Shown one piece after another: positions 17,523-27,175 of a DNA stretch of 64,000 nt. Each line of letters begins with the position of its first letter. The stretch's first letter is position 1. Made by a program: the position numbers and the translations under genes. The notes below the pieces were generated by a model, which saw only the letters and a program-made list of their open reading frames with translations, had not been told where the DNA came from and did no database searches. This DNA comes from Brevibacterium sp. (GTDB lineage Bacteria; Actinomycetota; Actinomycetes; Actinomycetales; Brevibacteriaceae): contig NZ_JAPSIB010000009.1 of the NCBI RefSeq assembly GCF_031179145.1, positions 1 through 64,000 of the forward strand, in the 5' to 3' direction.

Positions 17523-19216
17523 AGTGCGACCTCCAGGCGATCACCGGCGGCACGCAGGGTGCCTGACTGTCGTGCCGGGACCGCAGCTTGTCCTAGTGCG
17601 TTGTCAAATGGCTGTCGGCAACCGCCGACTAATCCTGCCGCGCGGGTGAGGAACCGGTCTCTGATGGATGCGATGAGGTTGGCGGCCTCCTGCTCCCCGA
17701 AGATCGTCCCGGCCAGGCTCCGCGCGACGTTCGCGCTTCCCTGCGCGGGCAGCCCCGGCGCCGAGGCGGACTCCGGGTCCCAGAACGCAGCATATTCGAG
17801 GACCGCACAGACACCGGCAACACCGAAGGAGAGGATCCTCGCCTTGGACTTCTTCCCCTGACCGATATCGCGCACCAGAGCGTTGACCTCGTTCGACCAG
17901 TCGCTGACGGCGGCTTTGACGGAGTCCTCGAGGTCGGCGGCGACCTGCCGCAGCTCAGGGTGATCGGCGACGAGCGCTGCACCGGCCGGCTGATGCTGCC
18001 AGTCGACGTTGACCGCGTCGACGACGGCGACCGCCCGTTCCCGCAGGGAGATCGCAGCGCTGCGCAGAATCGCGATATGCAACGGTGCTGCCGCGTCGTG
18101 CTTGCCGGTGACGACAGCCGAGATACGGTCGCGCATCCTCGCCATGGTCGGTTCGAGACCGCGGAACAGCTGTCCCGTGCCGACGAAGTCCTGCCAGCGG
18201 GCATTGACCTCACCGTGGAGCACACGACCGTCGGAGAACACCTGCAGCAGCCCCTCGTGGGCACTTCGGAAGTTCTCATCGAGGCTGCGTCCCAGCATCT
18301 CGTACGCAGTCTCCTGCGATTCGACGAAGCCGGCCAGAGACTTCACCTGCGCAGGCAGGGCGGCGATGGAACCGTCGAGTGTCCGACGCCGGATGCGGTC
18401 CTGCGAATCGACCTCGCTGCTCACCTCCTCGACCCAGGAGCGGATCGGGTAGATCGCCGAGTGCGGAAGAAGACCGTCCTCGAGAGTGAGCTCGGCGACG
18501 GAGAAGATGGGGGAATTGGCGAGGCCGGCGCTCGAGAGCAGGCTCGACAGGTGATGGCGGACCTCCCGGTTGGCCTCCGGAGGCACGCGGTCGAGGACGA
18601 TCGCCACCGAGGTGTGACGTGCCGCCGCGTCCCGCAGCAATGCCCACGGAGCCGCATCGGCATAGCGGTTCGCCGTGGTCACGAACAGCCAGAGATCGGC
18701 GGCCATGAGGATTCGTCTGGCCAGGGCGCGATTCGATTCGGCCACCGAGTCGATGTCGGGGCAGTCGAGGATGGCTGTGCCGGCGGGCACGTGCTCCTCG
18801 GGAATCAGGATCACGGAGGGATCCACGGCACTGGGGTCCGAGCTGCGCGGGAGGTCGGAGAGGAAGTTCGACGATTCGAAGAACGCGGCGTCAGCCGGAT
18901 TGTGGACGACGATCGGGTTGCCCGTCGTCGGTCGCCGAACTCCGGCGGGGCTGATGGAACGGCCGACGAGCGAGTTCACCAGAGTCGACTTGCCCGCTCC
19001 TGTCGATCCGCCGACAGCGATCAGGAACGGGGTCCTGGTGCGGCTGATTCTCGGCAGCAGGTAGTCCGTCAGTTCCGAGGACAGCTGCCGATGCAGTCTG
19101 CGTCCTTCCGGTGAGTCGTCGGTCTGCATGGGGAAACGTGTTTCCGAAACCCGCTTCGCTATATCACTCAGGGCTTGACCCACTGGTGGCGTCACCGCAC
19201 TCTTCCTGTCTGTCAT
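17519..19216 (-). CDS. Dynamin-like GTPase, first gene of the pair
   Basis: About 565 residues. G1 is GGSTGAGKSTLVNSL near residue 70, the switch I region RRPTTGNPIVV follows, and G3 is ILDCPDIDS. The expected G4 N/TKxD is replaced by VLDRVPPEA, so guanine specificity may be reduced. The C-terminal half is helical, with a hydrophobic patch (ARILSFGVAGVCAVLEYAAF) that may contact membrane. ATG 19216 is immediately preceded in frame by GTG 19219; neither has a strong ribosome-binding site. It lies upstream of, and overlaps, the YfjP-like gene. Confidence 0.82.
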   Translation of the reverse strand: MTDRKSAVTPPVGQALSDIAKRVSETRFPMQTDDSPEGRRLHRQLSSELTDYLLPRISRTRTPFLIAVGGSTGAGKSTLVNSLVGRSISPAGVRRPTTGNPIVVHNPADAAFFESSNFLSDLPRSSDPSAVDPSVILIPEEHVPAGTAILDCPDIDSVAESNRALARRILMAADLWLFVTTANRYADAAPWALLRDAAARHTSVAIVLDRVPPEANREVRHHLSSLLSSAGLANSPIFSVAELTLEDGLLPHSAIYPIRSWVEEVSSEVDSQDRIRRRTLDGSIAALPAQVKSLAGFVESQETAYEMLGRSLDENFRSAHEGLLQVFSDGRVLHGEVNARWQDFVGTGQLFRGLEPTMARMRDRISAVVTGKHDAAAPLHIAILRSAAISLRERAVAVVDAVNVDWQHQPAGAALVADHPELRQVAADLEDSVKAAVSDWSNEVNALVRDIGQGKKSKARILSFGVAGVCAVLEYAAFWDPESASAPGLPAQGSANVARSLAGTIFGEQEAANLIASIRDRFLTRAAGLVGGCRQPFDNALGQAAVPARQSGTLRAAGDRLEVAL

Positions 19217-19384
19217 CACGCATCCACTCTGTACGTTTTCACAGCTTCACACCAATTGCCACGCCGTGGCGCGTTCAAAAGCTGCGGCAGGTGACTGTGC
19301 TCGGACACAGGTCGGACGCCGGTCCCCGCTGGTCGGGCAGCGAGAACGCCTCGAACACGAGTGGGATCCAAGCGGACATGCGAG

Positions 19385-19458
19385 CACCCCCGGCGGGGCT
19401 CGAACCCGCGACCTACCGCTTAGAAGGCGGTTGCTCTATCCAACTGAGCTACGGAGGC
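19385..19458 (-). tRNA. tRNA-Arg (anticodon TCT)
   Basis: The acceptor is GCCTCCG pairing with CGGGGGT (two G-T pairs), the anticodon arm has loop TTCTAAG with anticodon TCT, and the T arm is GCGGG-TTCGAGC-CCCGC. The discriminator is G and CCA is not encoded. It lies upstream of the dynamin-like operon on the same strand. Confidence 0.95.
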
Positions 19459-19497
19459 TCAAACATCGTAACCGATGGTCCGCGCAGAACAGAAAGC

Positions 19498-19545
19498 GGC
19501 CCACATCAACTCCGCCGGCTGATCCCGGCGGAGCTGGTGTGGGCC
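19498..19545. terminator. Long hairpin terminator
   Basis: A 19-bp stem with one mismatch (19498-19516 / 19527-19545) lies between tRNA-Arg and the small membrane-protein gene, followed by short T runs on either side. It probably ends the minus-strand small gene. Confidence 0.8.
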
Positions 19546-19619
19546 GTTTCGATTGCGGGTCTCCGGTCGAGACCGCGGCTGGCAGGTCAGGGCAGACGCG
19601 TCAATTCACGTCATGGGCG

Positions 19620-19826
19620 TCAGTAGAGCCTCGCCACACGCTCCAAGGACGAGCGCACAGTCACGAACGCCAGCGCCACCAGACCTGACAGTGCGATGAT
19701 GACCGCCGCACCTTCGACGGCGAACGCGAAGTCGACCAGGAACGGGAAGAATCCCGAGATGATGAATCCGAGCAGAGCGACCATCGTCAGTGCTGTTGCT
19801 GTGGTGAAAAACGTGGAACTGTTCAT
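19620..19826 (-). CDS. Small two-helix membrane protein
   Basis: A 68-residue protein with two transmembrane helices, about residues 13-33 (TMVALLGFIISGFFPFLVDF) and 36-58. No family is recognised. ATG 19826 has a very good ribosome-binding site, AGAAGGAGACGCACA, which is the main reason to believe it. It stands alone between two terminated units; the preceding A/T-rich stretch may hold its promoter. Function unknown. Confidence 0.72.
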   Translation of the reverse strand: MNSSTFFTTATALTMVALLGFIISGFFPFLVDFAFAVEGAAVIIALSGLVALAFVTVRSSLERVARLY

Positions 19827-19909
19827 TGTGCGTCTCCTTCTCCCTTAAATAGAGAATAGACCTCAATGAGACGTGCGTCACCATATCGCCGCTGAGAATT
19901 TCCAGCCGA

Positions 19910-20230
19910 TCAGGGCTGGTCGGCGTCCTGACCGTCGAGAGCGGACTCCAGCCGGTCGATCTTCGCGTCGAGCTCCCCTTCGTAACCGGGCCGGATGTCG
20001 GCCTTGATGACCAGGGAGATGCGGGACCCGAACGGCGCCACGGCCTCGGTGGCGGCTTTGATCACACCGAACACCTCGTCCCACGAGCCCTCGAGCTCCG
20101 TGAACATGCTGGTGGTCCGGTTCGGCAGACCTGAATCGCGGACCACCTTGACGGCGGCGGCCACCGCTTCGTGCACGGAACCATCGGGGTTGTCGCCGCC
20201 GCTGGGGGCGACTGAGAAAGCTGCAAGCAT
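19910..20230 (-). CDS. MTH1187/DUF77 family thiamine-binding protein
   Basis: A 106-residue protein matching the DUF77 (YqgV/MTH1187) family of small ferredoxin-fold proteins reported to bind thiamine. Blocks seen are MLAAFSVAP, VKVVRDSGLPNRTTSMFTELEG, WDEVFGVIKAA and RISLVIKADIRPG. ATG 20230 follows GGAGACACTCTC; in-frame codons upstream are not supported. No thiamine genes or TPP riboswitch are adjacent. Confidence 0.85.
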   Translation of the reverse strand: MLAAFSVAPSGGDNPDGSVHEAVAAAVKVVRDSGLPNRTTSMFTELEGSWDEVFGVIKAATEAVAPFGSRISLVIKADIRPGYEGELDAKIDRLESALDGQDADQP

Positions 20231-20349
20231 GAGAGTGTCTCCATTCTGCGCGCCTCGCCGGTACTTCAGATGCACGCCCAATCAAGTGTAATGAGTCACC
20301 GGTCGGCGCAGAAGCGCACCAAGGGGCAGGCCCCGCGCCGAAGGGCAGG

Positions 20350-20372
20350 CCCGGGGCAAGCAGCGCCCCGGG
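20350..20372 (-). terminator. Hairpin after the MOSC gene
   Basis: CCCGGGGC/GCCCCGGG stem with a seven-base loop starts 6 bp after the MOSC stop on the minus strand. Two similar GGGCCTGCCC elements follow at 19-20 bp spacing. No T tract, so termination is probable rather than certain. Confidence 0.5.
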
Positions 20373-20378
20373 CTGGGA

Positions 20379-20933
20379 TCAGACCGGCGTCAGAGGGCGC
20401 CGGGGTTCCGGCGGAAGTTCGACGATGATGGAGTCACCGGTTCTGATTCGGCCGCCGCGAGCCACGGTGCCCATCACTCCGGCCAGGCGTTCGACCTCCC
20501 CATCGGGCCCCTTTCGCAGCACCTGGCCCAGCAGTCCGGCCTGAAAGCTGTCGATCTGCCGGCATGGGTTGCGCAGCCCCGTCACTGCGATGACAGCGTC
20601 TGCGATGACGAGGCGGGCACCGACCGGCAGCCCCAGCAGGTCGATGCCGCGCGTCGTGATGTTCTCCCCCAGCTCGCCGGGACGAACCACATGACCGTGG
20701 GCGCGAAGATCATCGAAGAGCTCCGCATGCAGGAGATGAACCTGCCGCAGGTTCGGCGTCGAGGGATTGCGTCGAATGCGCGAAAGATGCTGAACGGTGA
20801 CGCCGGAATGGGCATCACCGGCAACCCCGATGCCTTCGATCAGATCGATTGAGTCGGTCGGCCGCTTGCCGAACGAATGGTCTCGACTGAGACTGACGCT
20901 GATGACCTCTGCATTCTCTCCCACGACCATCAT
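20379..20933 (-). CDS. MOSC domain-containing protein
   Basis: The 184-residue protein is a MOSC (molybdenum cofactor sulfurase C-terminal) domain. Typical features are GVAGDAHSG, RQVHLLHAE, LGENITTRGIDL, and the conserved Cys in GLRNPCRQID that carries sulfur in this superfamily; it is likely to act in molybdopterin- or sulfur-related reductive chemistry. ATG 20933 is immediately followed by a second ATG at 20930 and ribosome-binding sequence is weak. It lies downstream of the thiolase gene on the same strand, 126 bp away. Confidence 0.87.
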   Translation of the reverse strand: MMVVGENAEVISVSLSRDHSFGKRPTDSIDLIEGIGVAGDAHSGVTVQHLSRIRRNPSTPNLRQVHLLHAELFDDLRAHGHVVRPGELGENITTRGIDLLGLPVGARLVIADAVIAVTGLRNPCRQIDSFQAGLLGQVLRKGPDGEVERLAGVMGTVARGGRIRTGDSIIVELPPEPRRPLTPV

Positions 20934-21059
20934 GCTAGGACAGCTCGGCTCCCGGAGAGGGAGGAGATGAGAGGGAGAGCAGACGAGCCGCGCCGAACTC
21001 CACACGAAGTGGATTCGCACGCGGCTCGTCACGACTCATCGCGACTCCTGCCCGCCGGC

Positions 21060-22250
21060 TCAGCCCCGGTTCGGAACGGTCAGGATCAGCGAATCCCCCT
21101 GACCACCGCCGCCGCACAGTGCGGCGACTCCGGTGCCGCCGCCTCGGCGCTGCAGCTCCAGGGCGAGGGTGAGCACGATCCGGGCTCCGGAAGCACCGAT
21201 CGGATGTCCCAGGGCCACGGCTCCGCCGTTGACGTTGACCTTGTCGATGTCGATGCCGAGATCCTTGGCGCTGGCCAGACCCACGGCCGCGAACGCCTCG
21301 TTGATCTCGTAGAGGTCGAACGAGTCGACGGGCACGCCCTCACGCTCTGCCGCAGCCCTGATCGCCTGCGACGGCTGATGCTGCAGACTCGAATCGGGAC
21401 CGGCGGTCCAGGCATGGGAGCGGATCTCGGCGAGGATCGGGGCCCCGAGCTCCTCCGCCTTCTCCCGCGACATCACGACCACGGCACAGGCGCCATCGGA
21501 GATCTGCGAGGCGTTGCCCGCGGTGATCGTCCCGTCCTTGCGGAACGCTGGGCGCAGCTTCGCCATGGACTCCGGAGTCGTCTCCGCGCGCACCCCCTCA
21601 TCGGTGGAGACCGTGACGTCTCCCTTACGACCGCTGATGGTGACAGGAACGACTTCGTCCTCGAAAGCACCCCCATCGCGGGCCTGAGCCGCCAATTGGT
21701 GCGAGCGGGCGGCGAATGCGTCCTGCTCTTCGCGGGGGAACTCGACGTCGCCCTCGTTGGCCGACTCCGTCAGGCCGCCCATCGCCTGATCCGTGAAGGC
21801 GTCCCACAGTCCGTCGTAGTCCATGTGGTCCTTGACCACGACGTCTCCGTACTTGTAGCCGGAGCGCGACTTCGCCAGCAGGTGAGGCGCCTGGCTCATC
21901 GACTCCTGGCCGCCCGCGACCACGATGTCGTACTCCCCCGCGCGCACCAGCTGCGCGGCCTGAGTGATCGCATTGATCCCCGACAGGCACAGTTTGTTGA
22001 TGGTGATCGCCGGCACGCTCATCGGAATCCCTGCTTCCACGGCAGCCTGCCGTGCCGGCCCCTGGCCCAGCCCGGCCTGCAGCACCTGCCCCATGATGAC
22101 GTAGTCGACGTCCTCACCGCTGATCCCCGCCCGTTCGAGGGCACCGGAGATCGCCTTCGCCCCCAACTCCACCGCACTCAGCGATGACAACGAGCCCTGC
22201 AGCCGTCCGAACGGTGTGCGAGCACCGGCGACAATCACTGCCTCAGTCAT
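21060..22250 (-). CDS. Acetyl-CoA C-acetyltransferase (thiolase)
   Basis: A degradative/biosynthetic thiolase of 396 residues. The nucleophilic Cys is in INKLCLSG near residue 89; the His/Asn site is in YEINEAFA near 349-353; [16 protein letters not shown] and the final CGGGGQG loop hold the second His and Cys. It condenses or cleaves acetoacetyl-CoA and longer 3-ketoacyl-CoA; which direction dominates cannot be told. ATG 22250 has GGAGGAAGA directly upstream. It is divergent from the DivIVA-like gene. Confidence 0.95.
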   Translation of the reverse strand: MTEAVIVAGARTPFGRLQGSLSSLSAVELGAKAISGALERAGISGEDVDYVIMGQVLQAGLGQGPARQAAVEAGIPMSVPAITINKLCLSGINAITQAAQLVRAGEYDIVVAGGQESMSQAPHLLAKSRSGYKYGDVVVKDHMDYDGLWDAFTDQAMGGLTESANEGDVEFPREEQDAFAARSHQLAAQARDGGAFEDEVVPVTISGRKGDVTVSTDEGVRAETTPESMAKLRPAFRKDGTITAGNASQISDGACAVVVMSREKAEELGAPILAEIRSHAWTAGPDSSLQHQPSQAIRAAAEREGVPVDSFDLYEINEAFAAVGLASAKDLGIDIDKVNVNGGAVALGHPIGASGARIVLTLALELQRRGGGTGVAALCGGGGQGDSLILTVPNRG

Positions 22251-22574
22251 TCTTCCTCCTCAGAACTCCAGGTCCGCAGGCTGCCGAGAACAAACCGATG
22301 AGTCTGCCATGGGCGGCATGGTCCTGACCGAATATCAATGTGTCCAAGCGTAGTCCAGTCCCCTGTGGCCCCGGTCACTGGGAGGCCCTGGACCGGCAGC
22401 CGAGGACACGGCGAGTGGTCCGGCAAGCGGGTATCGGTGTAGGTCGGCGGGAGCCGGAACCAGGTGAGTCTCGAGCCCTGGCATTGCCACGGAACACTCA
22501 AAGTGCGTCCGCTAAAGTAGGGGGCGGACAGGCATGACCGAAATTCCCCCATGACACGACAGGAGTCCCCTTCA
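22251..22574. other. Divergent intergenic region (thiolase / DivIVA-like)
   Basis: No gene or RNA is seen in these 324 bp. A TAAAGT at 22513-22518 is a plausible -10 for the plus-strand gene, leaving a leader of about 55 nt. GGAGGAAGA next to ATG 22250 serves the thiolase. A short open frame from 22551 is the upstream part of the DivIVA-like frame and lacks its own ribosome-binding site. Confidence 0.5.
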
Positions 22575-24221
22575 GTGACGCCCACCGAAGAATTCCGCAC
22601 AGCGATGCGCGGCTACGAGAAAAGTGAAGTCGATGCTCGGCTCCAGCAGCTGCGGACCGAGGTCGAGTCCGTTCGTAAGGCACTGTCGGATGCGCGCAGC
22701 CAGGTCATCAACGCCGACCGAGCGAAGCTCCAGATCGCCGGCGAGCTCTCGGAGGCCAAGGCTCAGCTGAAGAAGCTCGCCAACGACAACGCCGAGGCGT
22801 CAGGTCCTCCCGGCAGCCGCATCGACCACCTGCTCAAGATCGCCGAATCGCAGGCGCGCGAGACCCTGGCCCAGGCGAACTCGGATGCGGAGACGATCCG
22901 CAACAAGGCCCGCGCCGAGGCGGCCTCCGCCCGAGCCCGCATGCACACCGAGAGCAATGACACCCTCAACAGCGCCCGCTCGGAAGCCGACGCCATCATC
23001 AGCTCGGCCGAGCTGCGCGCCGAAGAGGCGATCAAGGCCGCGGAGAATCGTGCCGCCGAACTGAAGGCGACGGCCGAACGCGAAGCGAATCAGGCCAGGG
23101 AAGCCAGCGAAGCGGCGACCCAGGAGGCGCGTGAGAGCCTCGAGCACGAACTCGCCGAGATGCGTGCCACCGCTGAGAAGGAGATCGCCGATCTTCGCGC
23201 CGAGGCGAAGGCCGAGGCCGAGGAGACGATCGCCGCAGCTCAGGCCCAGGCCGATGACCTCCTGGCATCGGCCAAGGCTCGGGATGAGGCCTCCCGCAAG
23301 GCTGCCAACGAGCTCGAGGTCGAGCTCGCCAACAAGCGCCAGCAGGCCGAGGCGGAGCGCAAGAAGCGCTACGAGGAGGCCCTGGCGGAGAACAAGAAGC
23401 TCATCGAAGAGGCCCAGGCCCGCGCGGCGAAGGCCGACGCAGAGGCCAAGGAGGCCGCGGAACGGGCCGAGAAGACGCGCGACGAAGCGGTGAAGAAGGC
23501 CGACTCGATCATCGCCGACGGCAAGTCCCGTGCCCAGACCCTCATCAGTGAGGCCCGGGCCACCGCCGAGGCGACTATCGAGGAATCCGCCGCAGAGGCC
23601 AAGCGCAACATCCAGTCGGCGCAGTCCCAGGTCGATCTGCTGACGAAGCAGCGGAAGACGATCACTGCTCAGCTCGATCAGCTGCGCTCGCTGTTCGCCA
23701 TGCCCGGAGTCATGGGGGCGGACCCTGTCGACCCGGCCAAGGCCGAAGCGGCGTCCCACAACACTGAGCAGATTGCCGACGGGCAGGAGCTCGAGGACCT
23801 CCTGGCCGAAGATTCCGAGGACTCGAACGGCAAGGACTCGACCGGCAAGAGCTCGAACGGCAAGAGCTCTGGAGGGTCCGGTTCTGCGAGGTCAGGTTCT
23901 GCGGGCAAGGACTCCGCAGCTGACACGCAGCAGAGCTCCGGCAAGCAGGGCTCCCAGAATCTGGGAGCACAGAATTCAAGCACCCAGAAGCCGGGTGCCC
24001 AGGGTGCCGGGGCTCAGGAGAGCGCCCCGAACAGTTCAGGCCCCACGAACTCTGCCACCAACTCCGCAGCCGCGAACTCTGCTGCTGCGAACGAGGAGGA
24101 GGCCTCCGGAGAGCTTCCGAACGGAGCCACCGACGCAGATACGATTGCGATCGACGCACAGGTCTCCGGCTCGAAGAAGTCCGTGCCGAAGGCCTCGCCG
24201 TCGAAGAACTCGCTGCGCTGA
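22575..24221 (+). CDS. DivIVA-domain coiled-coil protein
   Basis: The 548-residue protein opens with a DivIVA/Wag31-type motif, EEFRTAMRGYEKSEVDARLQQL, which in this family targets curved or polar membrane. An Ala/Glu/Arg/Lys-rich coiled coil with heptad pattern runs from about residue 20 to 375, with a break near 75 (PPGSRIDHLLKIAE). The last 150 residues are a Ser/Gly/Asn/Ala low-complexity tail. It is longer than canonical DivIVA, so a cytoskeletal or polar-growth scaffold related to but distinct from Wag31 is likely. GTG 22575 is chosen because AGGAGTCCCCTTCA precedes it. The stop codon region is exactly duplicated. Confidence 0.87.
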   Translation: MTPTEEFRTAMRGYEKSEVDARLQQLRTEVESVRKALSDARSQVINADRAKLQIAGELSEAKAQLKKLANDNAEASGPPGSRIDHLLKIAESQARETLAQANSDAETIRNKARAEAASARARMHTESNDTLNSARSEADAIISSAELRAEEAIKAAENRAAELKATAEREANQAREASEAATQEARESLEHELAEMRATAEKEIADLRAEAKAEAEETIAAAQAQADDLLASAKARDEASRKAANELEVELANKRQQAEAERKKRYEEALAENKKLIEEAQARAAKADAEAKEAAERAEKTRDEAVKKADSIIADGKSRAQTLISEARATAEATIEESAAEAKRNIQSAQSQVDLLTKQRKTITAQLDQLRSLFAMPGVMGADPVDPAKAEAASHNTEQIADGQELEDLLAEDSEDSNGKDSTGKSSNGKSSGGSGSARSGSAGKDSAADTQQSSGKQGSQNLGAQNSSTQKPGAQGAGAQESAPNSSGPTNSATNSAAANSAAANEEEASGELPNGATDADTIAIDAQVSGSKKSVPKASPSKNSLR

Positions 24222-24243
24222 CGCTACACTCGCTGCGCTGACG
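24208..24243 (+). repeat. 20-bp duplication of a gene's stop-codon region
   Basis: The 16-bp sequence ACTCGCTGCGCTGACG occurs at 24208-24223 and again, without change, at 24228-24243. The first copy contains the last three codons and TGA of the DivIVA-like gene; the second places another TGA in a different frame. Confidence 0.9.
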
Positions 24244-24255
24244 TGCGCCGAGCAA

Positions 24256-24293
24256 TGGGCACTCTGAGCGGATCCGTCCGCGCAGAGTGCCCA
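24256..24293. terminator. Bidirectional terminator
   Basis: An 11-bp stem TGGGCACTCTG/CAGAGTGCCCA with an inner GCGGA/TCCGC stem separates the DivIVA-like gene from the convergent small gene. Confidence 0.8.
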
Positions 24294-24335
24294 CTGCCAT
24301 TCACCGGCCTGTGCCCGGCGGAACCCCTGGAAGGC

Positions 24336-24632
24336 TCAGCGGAACTTCTGGAAGCACCTCGAGTGCCAGTGACGGCGGGAACCGACGCCCACCTCGATAC
24401 CGAAGGCCGCGGTCTCCCGCCAGGCAACGACATGTGGCGTGGCCGCCGGGACGTCCTGACCGCAACCGGGACAGACATAGATCTTGCCGCTCGAGTTCCC
24501 CGCCACGTTCTGCACCGACCATTGCCCGTCGGGCAGGTCGCGGTTCGTGCGCAGGCCGCCGAGGGAGTCCGAGATATCCCTGGGCTCCTGGTGCCATTTG
24601 TTTCTGCGACGCGAGGAGGTTGATCGTGGCAT
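24336..24632 (-). CDS. Small actinobacterial zinc-ribbon-like protein next to nucS
   Basis: A 98-residue protein of a conserved actinobacterial group often labelled ATP/GTP-binding protein without evidence. It starts with a basic segment ([13 protein letters not shown]), then [12 protein letters not shown], a CPGCG knuckle near residue 54, and a distal HWHSRCF that may complete a zinc site. Divergent from nucS, 30 bp away, an arrangement I recall from other Actinomycetota. Function unknown; no P-loop is visible. Confidence 0.75.
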   Translation of the reverse strand: MPRSTSSRRRNKWHQEPRDISDSLGGLRTNRDLPDGQWSVQNVAGNSSGKIYVCPGCGQDVPAATPHVVAWRETAAFGIEVGVGSRRHWHSRCFQKFR

Positions 24633-24649
24633 GAGCCGATTCTCTCACG

Positions 24650-24663
24650 TAAGGTGTTCTGCG
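24650..24663 (+). promoter_or_regulatory. Putative leaderless promoter of nucS
   Basis: TAAGGT (24650-24655) fits TANNNT and lies 7 nt before the preferred GTG start at 24663. The same AAGG could also act as a Shine-Dalgarno if transcription begins further up. Spacing-based inference. Confidence 0.35.
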
Positions 24664-25358
24664 TGCGTCTCGTAATTGCCAAGTGCTCCGTGGACTATGC
24701 CGGTCGACTGACCGCTCACCTGCCCCTCGCCGACCGCCTGATCATGCTCAAGGCCGATGGCTCCATCCTCATCCACTCCGACGGCGGATCGTACAAGCCG
24801 CTCAACTGGATGACTCCCCCGTGCTCGATCCGCATCGACGAGGCCAGCGCTGAGCAGCGCGAAGCGGGACTGACCGAGATCTGGACCGTGACCCAGGTGA
24901 AGACCGGCGATCGTCTCGTCATCTCCGTCGCCGAGGTGCACTCCGACACCCAGCATGAGCTCGGCATCGATCCCGGCTTGGTCAAGGACGGGGTCGAAGC
25001 CCATCTCCAGGAGCTCCTGGCCGAACACATCGAGACCTTGGGCACCGGATACAGCCTGGTCCGGCGGGAGTACATGACGGCGATCGGACCCGTGGACATC
25101 CTCGCCAAGGATCCCGCGAGTCAGTCAGTGGCCGTGGAGATCAAGCGCCGCGGCGACATCGACGGCGTCGAGCAGCTGACCCGGTATCTCGAGCTGATGA
25201 ACCGCGATCCGCTGCTGACTCCGGTGCAGGGCGTCTTCGCAGCCCAGGAGATCAAACCACAGGCACGCACCCTGGCTGAGGATCGCGGCATCCGCTGCGT
25301 CGTCCTCGACTACGATGCCCTGCGCGGCATGGACGATCCGGACTCACGCCTGTTCTGA
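24663..25358 (+). CDS. nucS: Endonuclease NucS (EndoMS), mismatch-specific
   Basis: NucS cuts both strands at mismatches and replaces MutS/MutL in Actinomycetota, working with the sliding clamp. The 231-residue protein matches mycobacterial NucS closely: [85 protein letters not shown] and [16 protein letters not shown]. Catalytic residues are the Asp of GPVDI and the Glu/Lys of VEIKRR. The end SRLF resembles a clamp-binding tail. GTG 24663 gives the usual start; GTG 24654 is less likely. Convergent with murA, 14 bp apart. Confidence 0.97.
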   Translation: MRLVIAKCSVDYAGRLTAHLPLADRLIMLKADGSILIHSDGGSYKPLNWMTPPCSIRIDEASAEQREAGLTEIWTVTQVKTGDRLVISVAEVHSDTQHELGIDPGLVKDGVEAHLQELLAEHIETLGTGYSLVRREYMTAIGPVDILAKDPASQSVAVEIKRRGDIDGVEQLTRYLELMNRDPLLTPVQGVFAAQEIKPQARTLAEDRGIRCVVLDYDALRGMDDPDSRLF

Positions 25359-25372
25359 TCCGCGGCGGCTCC

Positions 25373-26686
25373 TCAGCCGAAGCTGAGAGCCTCGGCCCTC
25401 TCGACCCGTTCGATGGGGGCGCCCAGCCTGCGCAGGTTCGCGACGAAGTTCTCATAGCCGCGTTCGATGTGGTCGATTCCGGACACCTCGGTGACGCCGG
25501 TCGCGCGCAGGCCCGCGAGGACGAGACCGGCGCCGGCACGAATGTCGGAGGCCTCCACCTCGGCGCCTGAGAGCTCCGGCACCCCGGTGACCAGCGCATG
25601 ATTGCCGTCGATGCGGACCTTCGCGCCGAGGCGCGCGAGCTCCTGGACGAAGCGCCACCGGGCCTCGAACAGGTTCTCCGAGAGCAGGCCGACGCCGTCG
25701 GCGACTGAGTTGAGCCCGATCACGAAGGGCTGCAGGTCCGTGGGGAAGCCGGGGAACGGCATCGTGGCCACCCGGATCGACCGGGGACGCCTGGGCCCGA
25801 TGACCCGGAAGGCACTGCCCTTCGTCCCGTCGGTCAGGGGAACGTCACCGAGGTCGTCGACGACTGCCCCGGAGTCGCGCAGCTTGATGGCGACATTGGG
25901 GAGCAGCTCGAGGTCGACTCCGCGAACGGTGACGTCGCCGGCGCTCAGCGCTGCCCCGAAGGCGTACGTGCCGGCGACAATCCTGTCACCCACGGTCCGG
26001 TGGGTGACAGGGTGGAGCTCATCGACGCCGGTGATGGTGATGAGGCCGGTGCCGATGCCGGTGATCTCGGCCCCCATGTCGACGAGCATCGTGCAGATGT
26101 CGACGATCTCGGGTTCCTTCGCGGCGTTGGAGATGACCGTCCTGCCATGGGCCAGGGTGGCGGCCATGACGAGGTTCTCGGTGGCCCCGACGGACGGGAA
26201 GTCAAGGGCGATCTCGGTGCCCCGCAGCCCTGCCGGAGCAGAGGCGACGAAGTACCCGTGCTCGAGATGCACTGTCGCGCCAAGGGCCTCCAGGCCCGCC
26301 TGGTGCATGTCGAGCCCGCGGGAGCCGATCGCGTCACCGCCGGGCAGCGCCACATGGGCGGACTTCATCCGTGCGGTCAGCGGACCGAGGACGGAGATGG
26401 AGGCGCGCATCGCACGCACGAGTTCGTAGTCGGCCTGGATGCCCACCTCGGCGGGAACATCGATGCTGACGATTCCGGCATCGGGGTCGTAGTCGACGAC
26501 GCAGCCGAGCCGGCCGAGGAGTTCGACCATGATCCGCACGTCGAGGATCGCGGGAACGTTGGTGATCGTCGTGCGGCCAACCGCGAGCAGACTGGCGGCC
26601 ATGAGTTTGAGGACGCTGTTCTTCGCGCCCCGGACATCGACCTCGCCGCGCAGGGACACGGGACCGGTGAGACGGAAGACCTCCAT
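25373..26686 (-). CDS. murA: UDP-N-acetylglucosamine 1-carboxyvinyltransferase
   Basis: MurA performs the first committed step of peptidoglycan synthesis, transferring enolpyruvate from PEP to UDP-GlcNAc in the cytoplasm. The 437-residue protein has [14 protein letters not shown] near the N-terminus with the key Lys-Asn, and the active-site loop [15 protein letters not shown]. The loop residue is Asp118 where fosfomycin-sensitive MurA has Cys; the same change in mycobacteria makes the enzyme insensitive. The ATG overlaps the DUF2550 stop by one base, so it ends the ATP synthase transcription unit. Confidence 0.96.
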   Translation of the reverse strand: MEVFRLTGPVSLRGEVDVRGAKNSVLKLMAASLLAVGRTTITNVPAILDVRIMVELLGRLGCVVDYDPDAGIVSIDVPAEVGIQADYELVRAMRASISVLGPLTARMKSAHVALPGGDAIGSRGLDMHQAGLEALGATVHLEHGYFVASAPAGLRGTEIALDFPSVGATENLVMAATLAHGRTVISNAAKEPEIVDICTMLVDMGAEITGIGTGLITITGVDELHPVTHRTVGDRIVAGTYAFGAALSAGDVTVRGVDLELLPNVAIKLRDSGAVVDDLGDVPLTDGTKGSAFRVIGPRRPRSIRVATMPFPGFPTDLQPFVIGLNSVADGVGLLSENLFEARWRFVQELARLGAKVRIDGNHALVTGVPELSGAEVEASDIRAGAGLVLAGLRATGVTEVSGIDHIERGYENFVANLRRLGAPIERVERAEALSFG

Positions 26687-27153
26687 CAGGTGAACCGCCC
26701 CATCGTCGGGTTGTAGCCTGGCGGAGACGACTCCAGCCAGGAGGCCATGGTCGACAGGGATTCCGTGTCCATCGCCAGGGACACGGAACGGGGACGGCCA
26801 TCGGCCTTCCCATACGAACAGTCCACCACAACCGCATCCGGGAGAACAGAATACTGTTCACCGGACGTCGGCTTGCGGCGGACGAGGATGTCGAGGTCGG
26901 CGCGCGGCAGACGAACTGCCGCGCGCCGAGTCAGGGCGAACACCGGATACCAATCCAGTGAGGTGACGGAGAAGACCGCCACGCCCAGACGCCAACGTGG
27001 GCGGGAAGCGGATTCCTCGCCCACGTTGATCGAGCAGTCAAAAGCACCGGACAACTTCGAGATGGACCTGCGTCGGATCGTCACCACGACGATGAGCGCA
27101 AGTGCCAGCCCCACCAACGAGAGCAGAATGATCAGCAGGACAGAAGGGTTCAC
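26686..27153 (-). CDS. DUF2550 family membrane protein
   Basis: A 155-residue protein with one N-terminal transmembrane helix ([21 protein letters not shown], about residues 3-24) followed by a basic RRRS stretch and a conserved globular domain containing [19 protein letters not shown]. It matches the DUF2550 family that follows atpC in mycobacteria (Rv1312). Function unknown. GTG 27153 gives the helix immediately; the ribosome-binding site is weak, with only 22 bp from atpC. It overlaps murA by one base. Confidence 0.83.
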   Translation of the reverse strand: MNPSVLLIILLSLVGLALALIVVVTIRRRSISKLSGAFDCSINVGEESASRPRWRLGVAVFSVTSLDWYPVFALTRRAAVRLPRADLDILVRRKPTSGEQYSVLPDAVVVDCSYGKADGRPRSVSLAMDTESLSTMASWLESSPPGYNPTMGRFT

Positions 27154-27175
27154 GGTTGCCAGTGTAGTAGACGAC

